From DASUPK01 sp963800285 (lineage in GTDB: Bacteria; Actinomycetota; Thermoleophilia; Solirubrobacterales; 70-9), in the NCBI GenBank assembly GCA_963800285.1, contig CAWDAL010000014.1, positions 124,001 through 188,000 of the forward strand: a stretch of DNA of 64,000 nt. Direction: 5' to 3'. The notes under the pieces are model-generated. The model saw only the letters and a list, made by a program, of their open reading frames with translations, did not search any database and had not been told where the DNA came from. Both the position numbers and the translations under genes were made by a program. This document shows, piece after piece, positions 44,978 through 54,303 of the stretch. Numbering within the stretch: the first letter of the stretch is position 1; each line of letters begins with the position of its first letter.

Positions 44978-45459
44978 CCGGCGGCCCCCCTCGCGGCGCC
45001 GACCAGCTCGTCCATGCTCTCGCCCAGCGCCCTCAGGCGCTCATCGGACACCAGCGGGGCAAGACCCTGGTTCGCCTCCTCCTGCTCGGCGCGGAACTGC
45101 TCGATCAGCGAGGCGACCCCCCTGCGATCGGGCGCCGCCATCTGGTCGTTGAAGCCGTGCAGCGCAGCGATCGCGACGTCCCGGTCGCGGCGCTCACCGA
45201 GCGCGTCGGCGAGGCGCTTCACCTCGGTGAGCGCCTGGCCATAGGCCTTGGCCGGGAAGCAGGGCTCGAAGATCTCGAGGGCGGCACGCAGGCGGCGGGT
45301 CGCCACGCGCATGTCGTGGACGCGCTCGATGTCCCCCGTGTCGAGCACATCCTGCGCATGGTCGGCGAGCTCATCCCCCCGCACCGCCACGATCTTCGCG
45401 GCCGCCTCCGCGTAGGGAACATCGGCGGTCAGGTCGGGGATCGGCTTGGCCTTGGCCAC
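44974..45459 (-). CDS. CHAD-domain protein
   Basis: 161 residues: HDMRVATRRLRAALEIFEPCF and VKRLADALGERRDRDVAIAAL carry the paired basic CHAD helices. It starts at GTG 45459, 6 bases after TAGGCT. The two adjoining CHAD proteins may form a polyphosphate-bound assembly. Confidence 0.88.
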   Translation of the reverse strand: MAKAKPIPDLTADVPYAEAAAKIVAVRGDELADHAQDVLDTGDIERVHDMRVATRRLRAALEIFEPCFPAKAYGQALTEVKRLADALGERRDRDVAIAALHGFNDQMAAPDRRGVASLIEQFRAEQEEANQGLAPLVSDERLRALGESMDELVGAARGAAG

Positions 45460-45465
45460 CGGAGA

Positions 45466-45471
45466 AGCCTA
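45466..45471 (-). promoter_or_regulatory. -10 hexamer TAGGCT of the CHAD pair
   Basis: TAGGCT on the minus strand is 6 bases from the GTG 45459 start, without a ribosome-binding site. Confidence 0.4.
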
Positions 45472-45500
45472 CGTCAGGGAGTCGAGTCCCATGGACCTGG

Positions 45501-46340
45501 CTAGGAGGCAGATGCCACGTGCGCCACCGCCGGCAACTCGATCTCCCGCGCCCCGCGGAACGGTGCCATTCGCATCGCCACCTCCGCCCGGACGATCTCG
45601 AGCTCGGCTTGGTCGAGCCGCTCGAGGAGCATCGCGATCGCCCCGGCCGCCTCTCGCAGGAATTCCCAGTACCCGTCCTCGTCGGCGAAACCGAAGCTGA
45701 AGGGCACCTGCTCGATGCGCGGCTCGGCGAAGCCGGCTCCGGCGATCAGACTTTGCAGCCGGTCGACGTCCGCGAGCGCCAGGATCCCCGGTGTCCCCGC
45801 TTCGGGCGGGGGCATGTGGCCGCGCTCCTGAAGGACGCCCGAGGGCAGGGCGGCCCAGGGGTTCTCCTCCGGCCCCGCGAAGACGGCGCAGGCCATGCGG
45901 CCGCCATCCACGAGTACGCGCCGCGTCTCCTTCAGCGCGGCCGACGGGTCGGCCATCAGCATGTAGGCCCAGCGGCAGAGAACGCCGTCAACCGCCGCGT
46001 CCCGGAGATCAAGCTTCTCCGCATCGAGCACTCGGCACTCGACGTTCTCCAGCCCGAGGCGGGCCGCCTGGCGCTCGGCGGCCTCGAGCATCGCCTCCGA
46101 GAAGTCGCTGACGATCACCCGTCCCTCCGGCCCGACCAGCGGCGCAGCGGCGAAGCCGACGACCCCGGTACCAGCGGCGAGATCGAGGATGGTCTGTCCC
46201 GACGCCGGCTCGAGCCGCTCCAGCATCCGCTCGGTTACCGGCCGCGCTGCCTCCTCGATGTAGGCGTGGCGCTCGTCCCAGCCCGGTGCCATCGCCGTCC
46301 AGACGGCTTGACTGACACGCTTGAATTCGGCCGCGTCCAC
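45501..46340 (-). CDS. SAM-dependent methyltransferase (class I)
   Basis: 279 residues. Motif I ILDLAAGTGVVGFAAA, motif post-I VSDFSEAMLEAAERQA, and the RVLVDGGRMACAVFAGPEENPW segment match class I small-molecule methyltransferases of the UbiE/COQ5-like type. Substrate unknown. GTG start at 46340 follows GGGGAG. It separates ppx from the CHAD pair. Confidence 0.82.
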   Translation of the reverse strand: MDAAEFKRVSQAVWTAMAPGWDERHAYIEEAARPVTERMLERLEPASGQTILDLAAGTGVVGFAAAPLVGPEGRVIVSDFSEAMLEAAERQAARLGLENVECRVLDAEKLDLRDAAVDGVLCRWAYMLMADPSAALKETRRVLVDGGRMACAVFAGPEENPWAALPSGVLQERGHMPPPEAGTPGILALADVDRLQSLIAGAGFAEPRIEQVPFSFGFADEDGYWEFLREAAGAIAMLLERLDQAELEIVRAEVAMRMAPFRGAREIELPAVAHVASAS

Positions 46341-46376
46341 CTCCCCGTAGACCGTAGCGCGGTCGAGGTGGGCTGG

Positions 46377-47282
46377 CTAGGCGACGAGCTTCTCCTCGGA
46401 GCCATTCTCTTTGCCGTTCAGCAGCGTCAGGATGATGCCCTCGCGCAGGCCTCCCTTACCGATCTGCAGGGGCTGGCCGAGCATGTCGGAGAACTTCTCG
46501 AGCAGCAGGACGCCGGCGGGCAGAAGCTTCACGCGCCGCGAGTCAAGCTCGAAGCGCTTGGCGACCTCGTAGATCTCGTCGCTGGAGAGCACCCGGACGG
46601 CCCGCTCGAGCGTCTCGTACTCGAGCACGGCTCCGACGAGAGTCCGCAGTGAGGTGGCGCTCCCGCCCACGGCCACCGCCTGATCCGGCGCCTCCAGCTC
46701 CACCTCTTCGAAGAAGTCCGCGATGTGATCGCGCAGGCCGCGGATCTCGGAGGCCGACGGAGGGTCGGACTCGAGATGTTCCTCGGTGAGCAGCCCGGAG
46801 CCGATCTTGAACGACTTCACCTCAGTGACCCCCTCGGACATCGTCCCGTAGATCACCTCGGACGAGCCGCCGCCGACGTCGACGACCGCGACCTTCCCCT
46901 CGACGGGGTGGCTGAGGGACTTGGTCGCACCGATGAACGCGAAGCGGCCCTCCTCTTCCTCGTCGAGGACGTCCACCTCTACGCCGGCGATCTCCTCGAT
47001 CTCCTCGACGACCTTGTCGCGGTTCTTGGCCTCGCGGATCGCCGCGGTCGCCACGGTCTTGATCGTCTCGGCCCCCATCTCCTCGGCGAGCCGCCGCTGC
47101 GTGGCAACCACGTCGGCGACCTCCGCGATCTTCTCAGCCGTGATCTTGCCGTTCTTGGAGGCGTCCTTGCCGATGCGGGTATAGGCGCGCTGCTCCATCA
47201 CCTTCCGCAGCTGGCCTTCGTTCGGCTCGGCCACGAGCAGACGGGTGGTGTTCGAGCCGATGTCGATCGCCCCGCAGAGCAT
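46377..47282 (-). CDS. ppx: Exopolyphosphatase/guanosine pentaphosphatase (Ppx/GppA family)
   Basis: 301 residues, the short actinobacterial form without the C-terminal HD domains. ASKHA-fold: AIDIGSNTTRLLVAE at the start, AVVDVGGGSSEVIYG as phosphate-2 motif, VAVGGSATSLRTLVG. ATG 47282 is chosen since an upstream extension to 47474 lacks family character. It trims polyphosphate to phosphate. With ppk, CHAD and pit genes it completes a polyphosphate set. Confidence 0.92.
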   Translation of the reverse strand: MLCGAIDIGSNTTRLLVAEPNEGQLRKVMEQRAYTRIGKDASKNGKITAEKIAEVADVVATQRRLAEEMGAETIKTVATAAIREAKNRDKVVEEIEEIAGVEVDVLDEEEEGRFAFIGATKSLSHPVEGKVAVVDVGGGSSEVIYGTMSEGVTEVKSFKIGSGLLTEEHLESDPPSASEIRGLRDHIADFFEEVELEAPDQAVAVGGSATSLRTLVGAVLEYETLERAVRVLSSDEIYEVAKRFELDSRRVKLLPAGVLLLEKFSDMLGQPLQIGKGGLREGIILTLLNGKENGSEEKLVA

Positions 47283-47346
47283 CTCGACACCGATTCTCTC
47301 AGGGCGGCCGGACCATGCATCGCGGAAACCGTGTCGGATATTCTCG

Positions 47347-47998
47347 ATGCCGATGGAGGCTCGCGCGCCGACACTGCCCGTCACGCAGGGGACTCCCGAG
47401 TCTCTGGTGCGTCGCGCCAGATTTCTCGCGCGGCTGGGACTCGCGTGGCACGCCATCGAGGCAGCGGTGGCCATCGCCGCGGGCGTCGCCGCATCCTCGA
47501 TCGCCTTGATCGGATTCGGCGCCGACTCGGTGGCCGAGTCGATTGCCGGCGTCGTCCTGCTCTGGCGGCTCAGCGAGGGACGAGCTCAATCGGAGGAAGC
47601 GGAGCAGCCGGGCCCAGCGTTTGATCGGCCTGACCTTCTGGCTGATCGCGGCATACGTCGGCGTCGAAGCGATCGGTTCCCTGCTCGGCGCTGATGAGCC
47701 CTCGGTGAGCTACGTCGGCATCGGGCTTGCAGCCGTGACCCTCGTGACGATGCCGGCGCTCGCCGCGGCCAAGGCGCGCGTCGCGCACCAGCTCGGATCG
47801 TCCGCCACTCGCAGCGAAGGGCGCCAGAACCTCCTCTGCGCCTACCTCTCGGCCGCCCTTCTCGTCGGTCTCGGCGCGAACGCCGCCTTCGGCTGGTGGT
47901 GGGCCGACCCTGCGACGGCCCTCCTGATCGCCGGCGTGGCCGTCAACGAAGGCCGCGAAGCCTGGCGCGGCGAGGGCTGCGCCGACGGCTGCTGCTAG
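47347..47998 (+). pseudogene. Cation diffusion facilitator-like transporter with a frameshift
   Basis: The first part, from ATG 47347 (ARFLARLGLAWHAIEAAVAI, FGADSVAESIAGVVLLWRLS), and the second part (RLIGLTFWLIAAYVGVEAIG, LLCAYLSAALLVGLGANAAF, GWWWADPATALLIAGVAVNE) belong to one cation-efflux protein. The frame changes by +1 near 47577-47590. The join restores a protein of about 215 residues with five or six membrane helices. It ends 3 bases before the converging R2-like gene. It is a broken gene or a sequence error. Confidence 0.75.
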
Positions 47999-48001
47999 GC
48001 G

Positions 48002-48838
48002 TCAGTCGCCTTCAAGGGGAGCGCCGACGAGGCTGAGGCGCCTGCTGAGGGCGCCGAGCGCGAACTGCGCCAGCGCGCCCTCTTCCACTCCCAGGACGTC
48101 CCACGCTCCCTCACTCGGCGGCGCGATCGATTCGGCAACGGCCGGGAGCAGCTCCTTGATCTGGCCGCGGACCACGTCCGCCATCGCCGGATCGGCCGCG
48201 ACGGCCTCCCGCAGGAACCACGTGCCGTAGGCGATGTGGCGCTGCTCGTCGGAGGCGATCAGGCCGTAGCCCTCGGCGAAGCCGGGCAGCAGATCCCGCT
48301 CGCGGAGGAAGTCGAGGATGAAGTGGGACGCGGTCAGGCCGAGCGTCCCCTCGATGATCATGTGGTAGATCGTCACGAACCGGACCTTGGCCTCGCGGTC
48401 GCCGGGGTCGAGCCTCAGACGGTCGTGGGCCTGAACCAGCGCCTGATCGAAGACCTGCTCGAAGGCCTCGCCGAGCACTTCCCGGGCGCGGGCGACGTGG
48501 GCGCCGATCGCGGCCGGGTCGGCGATCACCTCGTTCTGAAACCGCGCGTAGAACTGCATGTGCCGGACCTCGTCGACCAGCTGGGTCGACAGGTAGCTCC
48601 CCTCCTCCTCGTCGTCCTGCGCCAGCACCAGGCCGCAGAACTGGGTCGAGATCCGCTCCTCGGCGACCATCAGCGAGCTGAGCGCGAAGTGGAGGAGGTT
48701 TCGCTCCCCCTCCTCGAGCCCGGCCCAGTCCGACGGGTCGCGGCTCAGGTCGATGTCCTGCGCTGCCCAGTGGGCGTGCTCCCAGTCGAGGTAGAGCTGC
48801 TCGGGATCCTTGAGGTCGATCGCCGCCGGGGTGCTCAC
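48002..48838 (-). CDS. R2-like ferritin-fold oxidase (R2lox-like)
   Basis: 278 residues, helical ferritin-like. AAQDIDLSRDPSDWAGLEEGERN matches the beginning of R2/R2lox proteins. Metal ligands are AEERISTQF, DEVRHMQFY, IIEG and SDEQRHIAYG. Such proteins bind a di-iron or Mn/Fe centre and oxidise bound ligands; without an R1 neighbour it is unlikely to be a ribonucleotide reductase subunit. GTG 48838 overlaps the arsM stop by 4 bases, so it belongs to the arsR-arsM operon. Confidence 0.78.
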   Translation of the reverse strand: MSTPAAIDLKDPEQLYLDWEHAHWAAQDIDLSRDPSDWAGLEEGERNLLHFALSSLMVAEERISTQFCGLVLAQDDEEEGSYLSTQLVDEVRHMQFYARFQNEVIADPAAIGAHVARAREVLGEAFEQVFDQALVQAHDRLRLDPGDREAKVRFVTIYHMIIEGTLGLTASHFILDFLRERDLLPGFAEGYGLIASDEQRHIAYGTWFLREAVAADPAMADVVRGQIKELLPAVAESIAPPSEGAWDVLGVEEGALAQFALGALSRRLSLVGAPLEGD

Positions 48839-49646
48839 GCGGGGCTCGTGGCCCGGATGATGGCCGAGCCGGCCTGGTCGTGGACGCGGTGGGTCTCGCG
48901 GATCTCGACGTCGGTGAACCCAGCGCCCTCGAGCTCGCGCCGGAACTCACCGGAGGTCAGGGCACCCGCGATGCAGCCGGTCCACTGGGCCATGTCCCGC
49001 CGTGTCGCCTCGTCCATGCCGTCGTCGGCGACGATGTCGCTCACCGCGAAGCGGCCACCCGGACGAAGCACCCGGGCCGCCTCGCGAAAGACGGCCGGCT
49101 TGTCCCCGGAGAGGTTGATCACGCAATTCGAGATCACGACGTCGACGGAATCGTCGGGGAGAGGGACCTCCTCGATCGCTCCCCTTCAGAAACTCGACGT
49201 TCTCCACCCCCGCTCTCACGTTGGTTGCGCCTCGCCACCTCGAGCATCTCGTCCGTCATGTCGACGCCGTAGGCCTTGCCGGTGGAGCCGACCCGGCGGG
49301 CGGAGAGCAGGACGTCGATGCCTCCGCCGGAGCCGAGGTCAAGCACCGTCTCGCCTTCATGCAGCTCGGCGACGGCGGTGGGATTGCCGCACCCGAGCGA
49401 GGCGAGCTTGGCCTCCTCGGGGAGCTGCTCACGATCGGCGTCCTGATAGAGGCCCGCGCCGAACTCGTCGCCGGCGCAGGCGTCAGGCACATCCGTGCCG
49501 CACCCGCAGGAGGCTTGGCCGGCTTCCGTCTCGGTCGAGGGAGTGCAGCAGGCGACGCGCCCCTCGCCGACGGAGCTCGCCGCGGCCGCATAGCGTTCGC
49601 GGACCGCCTCGCGGATCTCGTCCTTGCCGGTCAGTTGCTCAGCCAT
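48835..49646 (-). pseudogene. arsM: Arsenite methyltransferase gene with two frameshifts
   Basis: ArsM features are complete but lie in three frames. ASLGCGNPTA, VLDLGSGGGIDVLLSARRVG and YGVDMTDEMLEVARRNQ are in the first frame, GVENVEFLKG in the second, and EEVPLPDDSVDVVISNC and then NLSGDKPAVFREAARVLRPG in the third. The first shift is in a GGGGG run near 49207; the second is about 25-35 bases on, near 49180. Each acts as one extra base. The conserved As-binding Cys in SNC and TGC are in the last part. Either a decayed gene or two homopolymer errors. Confidence 0.85.
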
Positions 49647-49987
49647 GCGCTCAGCTCCTCGATTGAGTCGGGGTTGACGTAGTAGTAGGCCCACAGTCCC
49701 TGGCGCTCCGAGCCGACGATGCCGACCTCTCGCAGGACCTTGAGGTGATGGGAGACGGTCGGCTGGGAGAGGTCGAAGAGCGGAACCAGCTCGCAGACGC
49801 AGACCTTGCCGGCGTGCTTGCGGAGCACGTCGACGAGTTGCATGCGAATCGGGTCGCCCAGCGCCTTCGCCACCCTCGCCATGCGCTCAGCCTGGGCGCG
49901 CTGGATGTCCGGATAGACGACAGGTTCGCAACACGGCTCGCCAGCCGGTCGCTTTTGCTTGGGCACCATCTCCAGATCGACCGCCAT
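49631..49987 (-). CDS. arsR: ArsR-family arsenic-sensing repressor
   Basis: 118 residues. Winged helix with recognition segment LSQPTVSHHLKVLREVGIV. Cys63 and Cys65 in VCVCELVPL are the classical ELCVCDL-like As(III) site, and Cys19-Cys20 in the N-terminal arm recall the corynebacterial ArsR site. Both types appear together. The ATG at 49987 lies next to two palindromes. It should repress both the leftward (arsR-arsM-R2) and rightward (arsC-gapdh-arsJ-acr3) units. Confidence 0.9.
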   Translation of the reverse strand: MAVDLEMVPKQKRPAGEPCCEPVVYPDIQRAQAERMARVAKALGDPIRMQLVDVLRKHAGKVCVCELVPLFDLSQPTVSHHLKVLREVGIVGSERQGLWAYYYVNPDSIEELSAWLSN

Positions 49988-49989
49988 CT

Positions 49990-50014
49990 ATATACGTATA
50001 TCGATTGAATCGAT
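49990..50014. promoter_or_regulatory. Two palindromes, candidate ArsR operators
   Basis: ATATACGTATAT (49990-50001) and ATCGATTGAATCGAT (50000-50014, 7-bp arms around a G) overlap by 2 bases. Both are AT-rich in a GC-rich genome and sit between arsR and arsC. The second resembles ATCNN-type ArsR operators. The arsC gene also has a GGGAGGAAG ribosome-binding site. Confidence 0.6.
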
Positions 50015-50070
50015 GATTGTCAACCTTTAGGATGGCGCGATCCGGCGGCTAAATCCTTGAAGGGAGGAAG

Positions 50071-50708
50071 ATGACTACCGAAGTTGACCTGGCCACCAAG
50101 GGACACATCGATCGATCGCTCGACGTGCTCGCGGCGGAGTTCGAGGGAATCTTCTCGCGGGAGACGATCGAGAGATACGTGGACGAGAGCACCGACGAGT
50201 TCGCGGGGTCGAAGGTGCAGGAGTTCGTGCCGATCATGGTCGAGCGCTTCACCCGCCAGCGCCTCCGAGCACTTGCGCAGGTGGAGGGCAAGCTGACCAA
50301 GCGGGTCCCGGAGGTCCTGTTCGTCTGCGTCCACAACTCCGGTCGCAGCCAGATGGCGGCCGGATTGCTCGACCAGCTGGCCGAGGGCCGGGTGCACGTG
50401 CGCTCGGCGGGGTCGGACCCGGGCGATGATCTGAACCCGTATGCCGTCGAAGCGCTGGACGAGGTCGGGGTCGACATCTCGAAGGAGTTCCCCAAGCCCC
50501 TCACCGACGAGGTCGTCCGCGCGGCCGACGCCGTGATCACGATGGGCTGCGGCGACGCCTGTCCGATCTACCCGGGCAAGCGCTACGAGGACTGGGATCT
50601 CGAGGATCCGTCCGGGAAGGACCTGGACACCGTCCGCCGGATCCGCGACGAGATCCAGGAGCGCGTCGAGGCGCTGATCGGCGGGCTGACCGAAACGGGA
50701 GACGGGCG

Positions 50709-50712
<4 letters not shown>
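50071..50712 (+). CDS. arsC: Arsenate reductase, low-molecular-weight PTP type
   Basis: 213 residues. An N-terminal three-helix domain (1-78) precedes the phosphatase-like domain starting VLFVCVHNSGRSQ; Cys86 and Arg92 form the CX5R loop. DAVITMGCGDACPIYPGKRYEDWDLEDPSG is typical of ArsC. It reduces As(V) to As(III) with thiol reductants. The N-terminal domain is found in some actinobacterial ArsC proteins. Its stop overlaps the GAPDH start (GTGA). Confidence 0.9.
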
Positions 50713-51761
<1,049 letters not shown>

Positions 51762-51766
51762 GTTCC

Positions 51767-53050
51767 GTGGCGGGCACCGTCGCAGCAGCGGGGGAGCCGC
51801 GAGCCGACCTGCGCAACTACGCGCTCGTCACCGGCGCGTACTGGAGCGACACCCTCGTCGACGGGGCGAGCCGCATGCTGGTGCTCTTCTACTTCGACCA
51901 GCTCGGCTACAGCCCGTTCCAGCTCGCCACGCTCTTCCTGCTCTACGAGTTCTTCGGCATCGTCACCAACCTGGTCGGGGGCTGGGTCGCCGCCCGCTTC
52001 GGGCTGAAGACGACGCTGTTCATGGGCCTGGGCGTACAGATCTGCGCGCAGAGCATGCTCGGCTTCGCGCCCGAGGCCTGGCTGGTCGTTCCCTACGTGA
52101 TGGCCTCCCAGGCGCTCTCCGGCATCGCCAAGGACCTGACCAAGATGAGCTCGAAGAGCGCCGTGAAGCTGATCGTGCCCGAGGGCCAGGAGGGCGCCCT
52201 CTACAAGTGGGTCGCGATCCTGACGGGCTCGAAGAACGCGCTGAAGGGCGTGGGCTTCTTCCTCGGCGGGCTGCTGATCACGGTGATCGGCTTTCAGCCC
52301 GGGGTGCTCGTCCTGGCCGGCATCAGCGCGGCCGCCCTGATCGTCGTCTCGACGCTGATGCGCGGCGAGCACCTGGGACGGCCTGACGCGAAGGCGAAGT
52401 TCAAGCACATGTTCTCGAACAACCGGGCGGTCAACATCCTGGCGGCTGCCCGGATCTTCCTGTTCGCCTCGCGTGACGTCTGGTTCGTGGTCGGTCTGCC
52501 GGTCTTCCTCTACTCCGTCGTCGGCTGGAACTTCTGGCAGGTGAGCCTCTATCTCGCCGCCTGGATCATCGGCTACGGGATCGTGCAGGCCTCGGCCCCG
52601 CGCTTCGTTCGCCGCCGCGCCGAGGAGGGCGGCGAGCCGGACGGCCGGACGGCGGCGTGGCTCGCGTTCGCGCTGGCCATCCTCCCCGCCGGGATCGCGA
52701 TCGCGCTCTCGGCCAAGGCCGACCCGACCGCGGCCGTCGTGGTCGGGCTGATCATCTTCGGCGTCCTGTTCGCGATGAACTCCGCCGTCCACTCCTACCT
52801 GATCCTCTCCTATGCGGACAACGACAAGGTCGCCATGAACGTCGGCTTCTATTACATGGCCAACGCCTGTGGCCGACTCGCGGGGACGGTGCTCTCGGGG
52901 CTGCTGTACGAATGGAACGGCCTCAGCGCCTGCCTCTGGGTCTCCGCCGGCTTCGTGGTGGCCGCGGGAGTGCTCTCCCTGATGCTTCCTAAGACGACCG
53001 CTCGCCGGTCCCCCGGGATGAAGTTGCCCCGAGCCGAGCCGGCGTCCTAA
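51767..53050 (+). CDS. arsJ: Organoarsenical efflux protein ArsJ
   Basis: 427 residues, MFS fold of about 12 helices. GAYWSDTLVDGASRMLVLFYF and LVPYVMASQALSGIAKDLTKMSSKS-type segments match ArsJ. GTG start at 51767, 5 bp after the GAPDH stop. It exports 1-arseno-3-phosphoglycerate, so arsenate leaves without reduction. A longer frame to 51665 lies inside the GAPDH gene and is not used. Confidence 0.88.
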   Translation: MAGTVAAAGEPRADLRNYALVTGAYWSDTLVDGASRMLVLFYFDQLGYSPFQLATLFLLYEFFGIVTNLVGGWVAARFGLKTTLFMGLGVQICAQSMLGFAPEAWLVVPYVMASQALSGIAKDLTKMSSKSAVKLIVPEGQEGALYKWVAILTGSKNALKGVGFFLGGLLITVIGFQPGVLVLAGISAAALIVVSTLMRGEHLGRPDAKAKFKHMFSNNRAVNILAAARIFLFASRDVWFVVGLPVFLYSVVGWNFWQVSLYLAAWIIGYGIVQASAPRFVRRRAEEGGEPDGRTAAWLAFALAILPAGIAIALSAKADPTAAVVVGLIIFGVLFAMNSAVHSYLILSYADNDKVAMNVGFYYMANACGRLAGTVLSGLLYEWNGLSACLWVSAGFVVAAGVLSLMLPKTTARRSPGMKLPRAEPAS

Positions 53051-53051
53051 G

Positions 53052-54233
53052 GTGACCTCATCGCAACCTGGTCGCGTCTTGAGTGAGCCCGCCGTCCATC
53101 CGGACGAGGCCGCGGTCATCCGCCGGCTGTCGACGCTCGACCGCTTCCTGCCCCTGTGGATCGCGCTGGCGATGGCCGGCGGGCTGGCGCTGGGGTCGCT
53201 CGTGCCCGGGCTCAACGATTTCCTGGACAGGCTGAAGGTGGGAACCGTGAGCCTGCCGATCGCTCTCGGACTGCTGCTGATGATGTACCCGGTCCTCGCG
53301 AAGGTCCGCTACGAGGAGATGGGGAAGATGCGCGGCGACGGTCGGATGTTCGGCGTCTCCCTCTTCCTGTCGTGGGTCGTCGGGCCCGCCCTGATGTTCA
53401 CGCTGGCCTGGCTCTTCCTGGCCGACGAGCCCGCCTACCGCACCGGCGTCATAGTCGTCGGCCTGGCGCGCTGCATCGCGATGGTGCTCGTCTGGAACGA
53501 TCTCGCCGGCGGCGACAACGACCGTGCCGCGGTGCTCGTCGTCTTCAACGCCATCTTCCAGGTCGTCGCGTACGCCCTTCTGGGCTGGTTCTACCTCAAC
53601 GCCCTGCCCAACCTGCTCGGGCTCGACACGCAGGGCTTCGAGGTCAGCATCTGGGAGGTCGCGCGAACCGTGCTCATCTTCCTCGGCATCCCGCTGACCG
53701 CCGGCTATCTGACGCGGCGCTGGGGCCTACGTGCGCACGGCCGCGATTGGTTCGAGTCCACCGTGATCCCGCGGATCGCGCCCATCACGCTCTACGGCCT
53801 GCTCTTCACGATCGTGCTGCTGTTCGCCATCCAGGGTGACGCCATCACCGGCGACCCGCTGACGGTTGCGCGCATCGCGCTGCCCCTGCTCGTCTACTTC
53901 GTCGTCATGTGGGTGCTCGGGTTCCTCATCGGCCGGGCGATGAGCCTCGGATACCCGAAGACCGCGACCCTCGCCTTCACGGTCGCCTCGAACGACTTCG
54001 AGCTGGCGATCGCCGTTGCCGTCGGCGTCTGGGGCGCCAGCTCTGGCCAGGCGCTGGCCGGCGTGGTCGGCCCGCTCATCGAGGTACCCGTCCTCGTCAC
54101 GCTCGTCTACGTCGCGCTCTGGCTGCGGCGGCGCTGGTGGCCCGACGAGCCCGCCCGCCCCACCCCCACCCCGGGCTCCCTGCGGAGCAGATCCGGCGAG
54201 CACCCACCGATGGCGCCGTCCGCGTCGCCGTAG
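53052..54233 (+). CDS. acr3: Arsenite efflux permease Acr3
   Basis: 393 residues, about ten membrane helices. Key Cys and Glu positions are present: GLARCIAMVLVWNDLAGGD near residue 140 and ASNDFELAIAVAVG near 316. GTG start at 53052, 1 bp after the arsJ stop. It exports arsenite made by ArsC. The C-terminal 30 residues are Pro/Ser-rich and variable. Confidence 0.93.
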   Translation: MTSSQPGRVLSEPAVHPDEAAVIRRLSTLDRFLPLWIALAMAGGLALGSLVPGLNDFLDRLKVGTVSLPIALGLLLMMYPVLAKVRYEEMGKMRGDGRMFGVSLFLSWVVGPALMFTLAWLFLADEPAYRTGVIVVGLARCIAMVLVWNDLAGGDNDRAAVLVVFNAIFQVVAYALLGWFYLNALPNLLGLDTQGFEVSIWEVARTVLIFLGIPLTAGYLTRRWGLRAHGRDWFESTVIPRIAPITLYGLLFTIVLLFAIQGDAITGDPLTVARIALPLLVYFVVMWVLGFLIGRAMSLGYPKTATLAFTVASNDFELAIAVAVGVWGASSGQALAGVVGPLIEVPVLVTLVYVALWLRRRWWPDEPARPTPTPGSLRSRSGEHPPMAPSASP

Positions 54234-54252
54234 GCCAGCCCCCGCGGCTCAC

Positions 54253-54274
54253 CTTCACAGACTCTTCACGGGAT
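54253..54274 (+). promoter_or_regulatory. PHO-box-like repeat, two 11-bp units
   Basis: CTTCACAGACT and CTTCACGGGAT are tandem 11-bp units with TTCAC in phase. They end 16 bases before TACCTT, so the box covers the -35 region. This is the layout expected of an activator-dependent PhoP/PhoB promoter. Confidence 0.55.
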
Positions 54275-54290
54275 TCGCGAAGGGCCGTCG

Positions 54291-54296
54291 TACCTT
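54291..54296 (+). promoter_or_regulatory. -10 hexamer TACCTT
   Basis: TACCTT is 7 bases before the ATG at 54304, suggesting a leaderless, PHO-activated promoter. Confidence 0.45.
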
Positions 54297-54303
54297 CGGA
54301 TCG

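Noticed and set aside
47543..47998. Separate small transporter starting at 47543
   Set aside because: Its first 20 residues are out of frame for the upstream part and not membrane-like; better read as the second half of one frameshifted gene.
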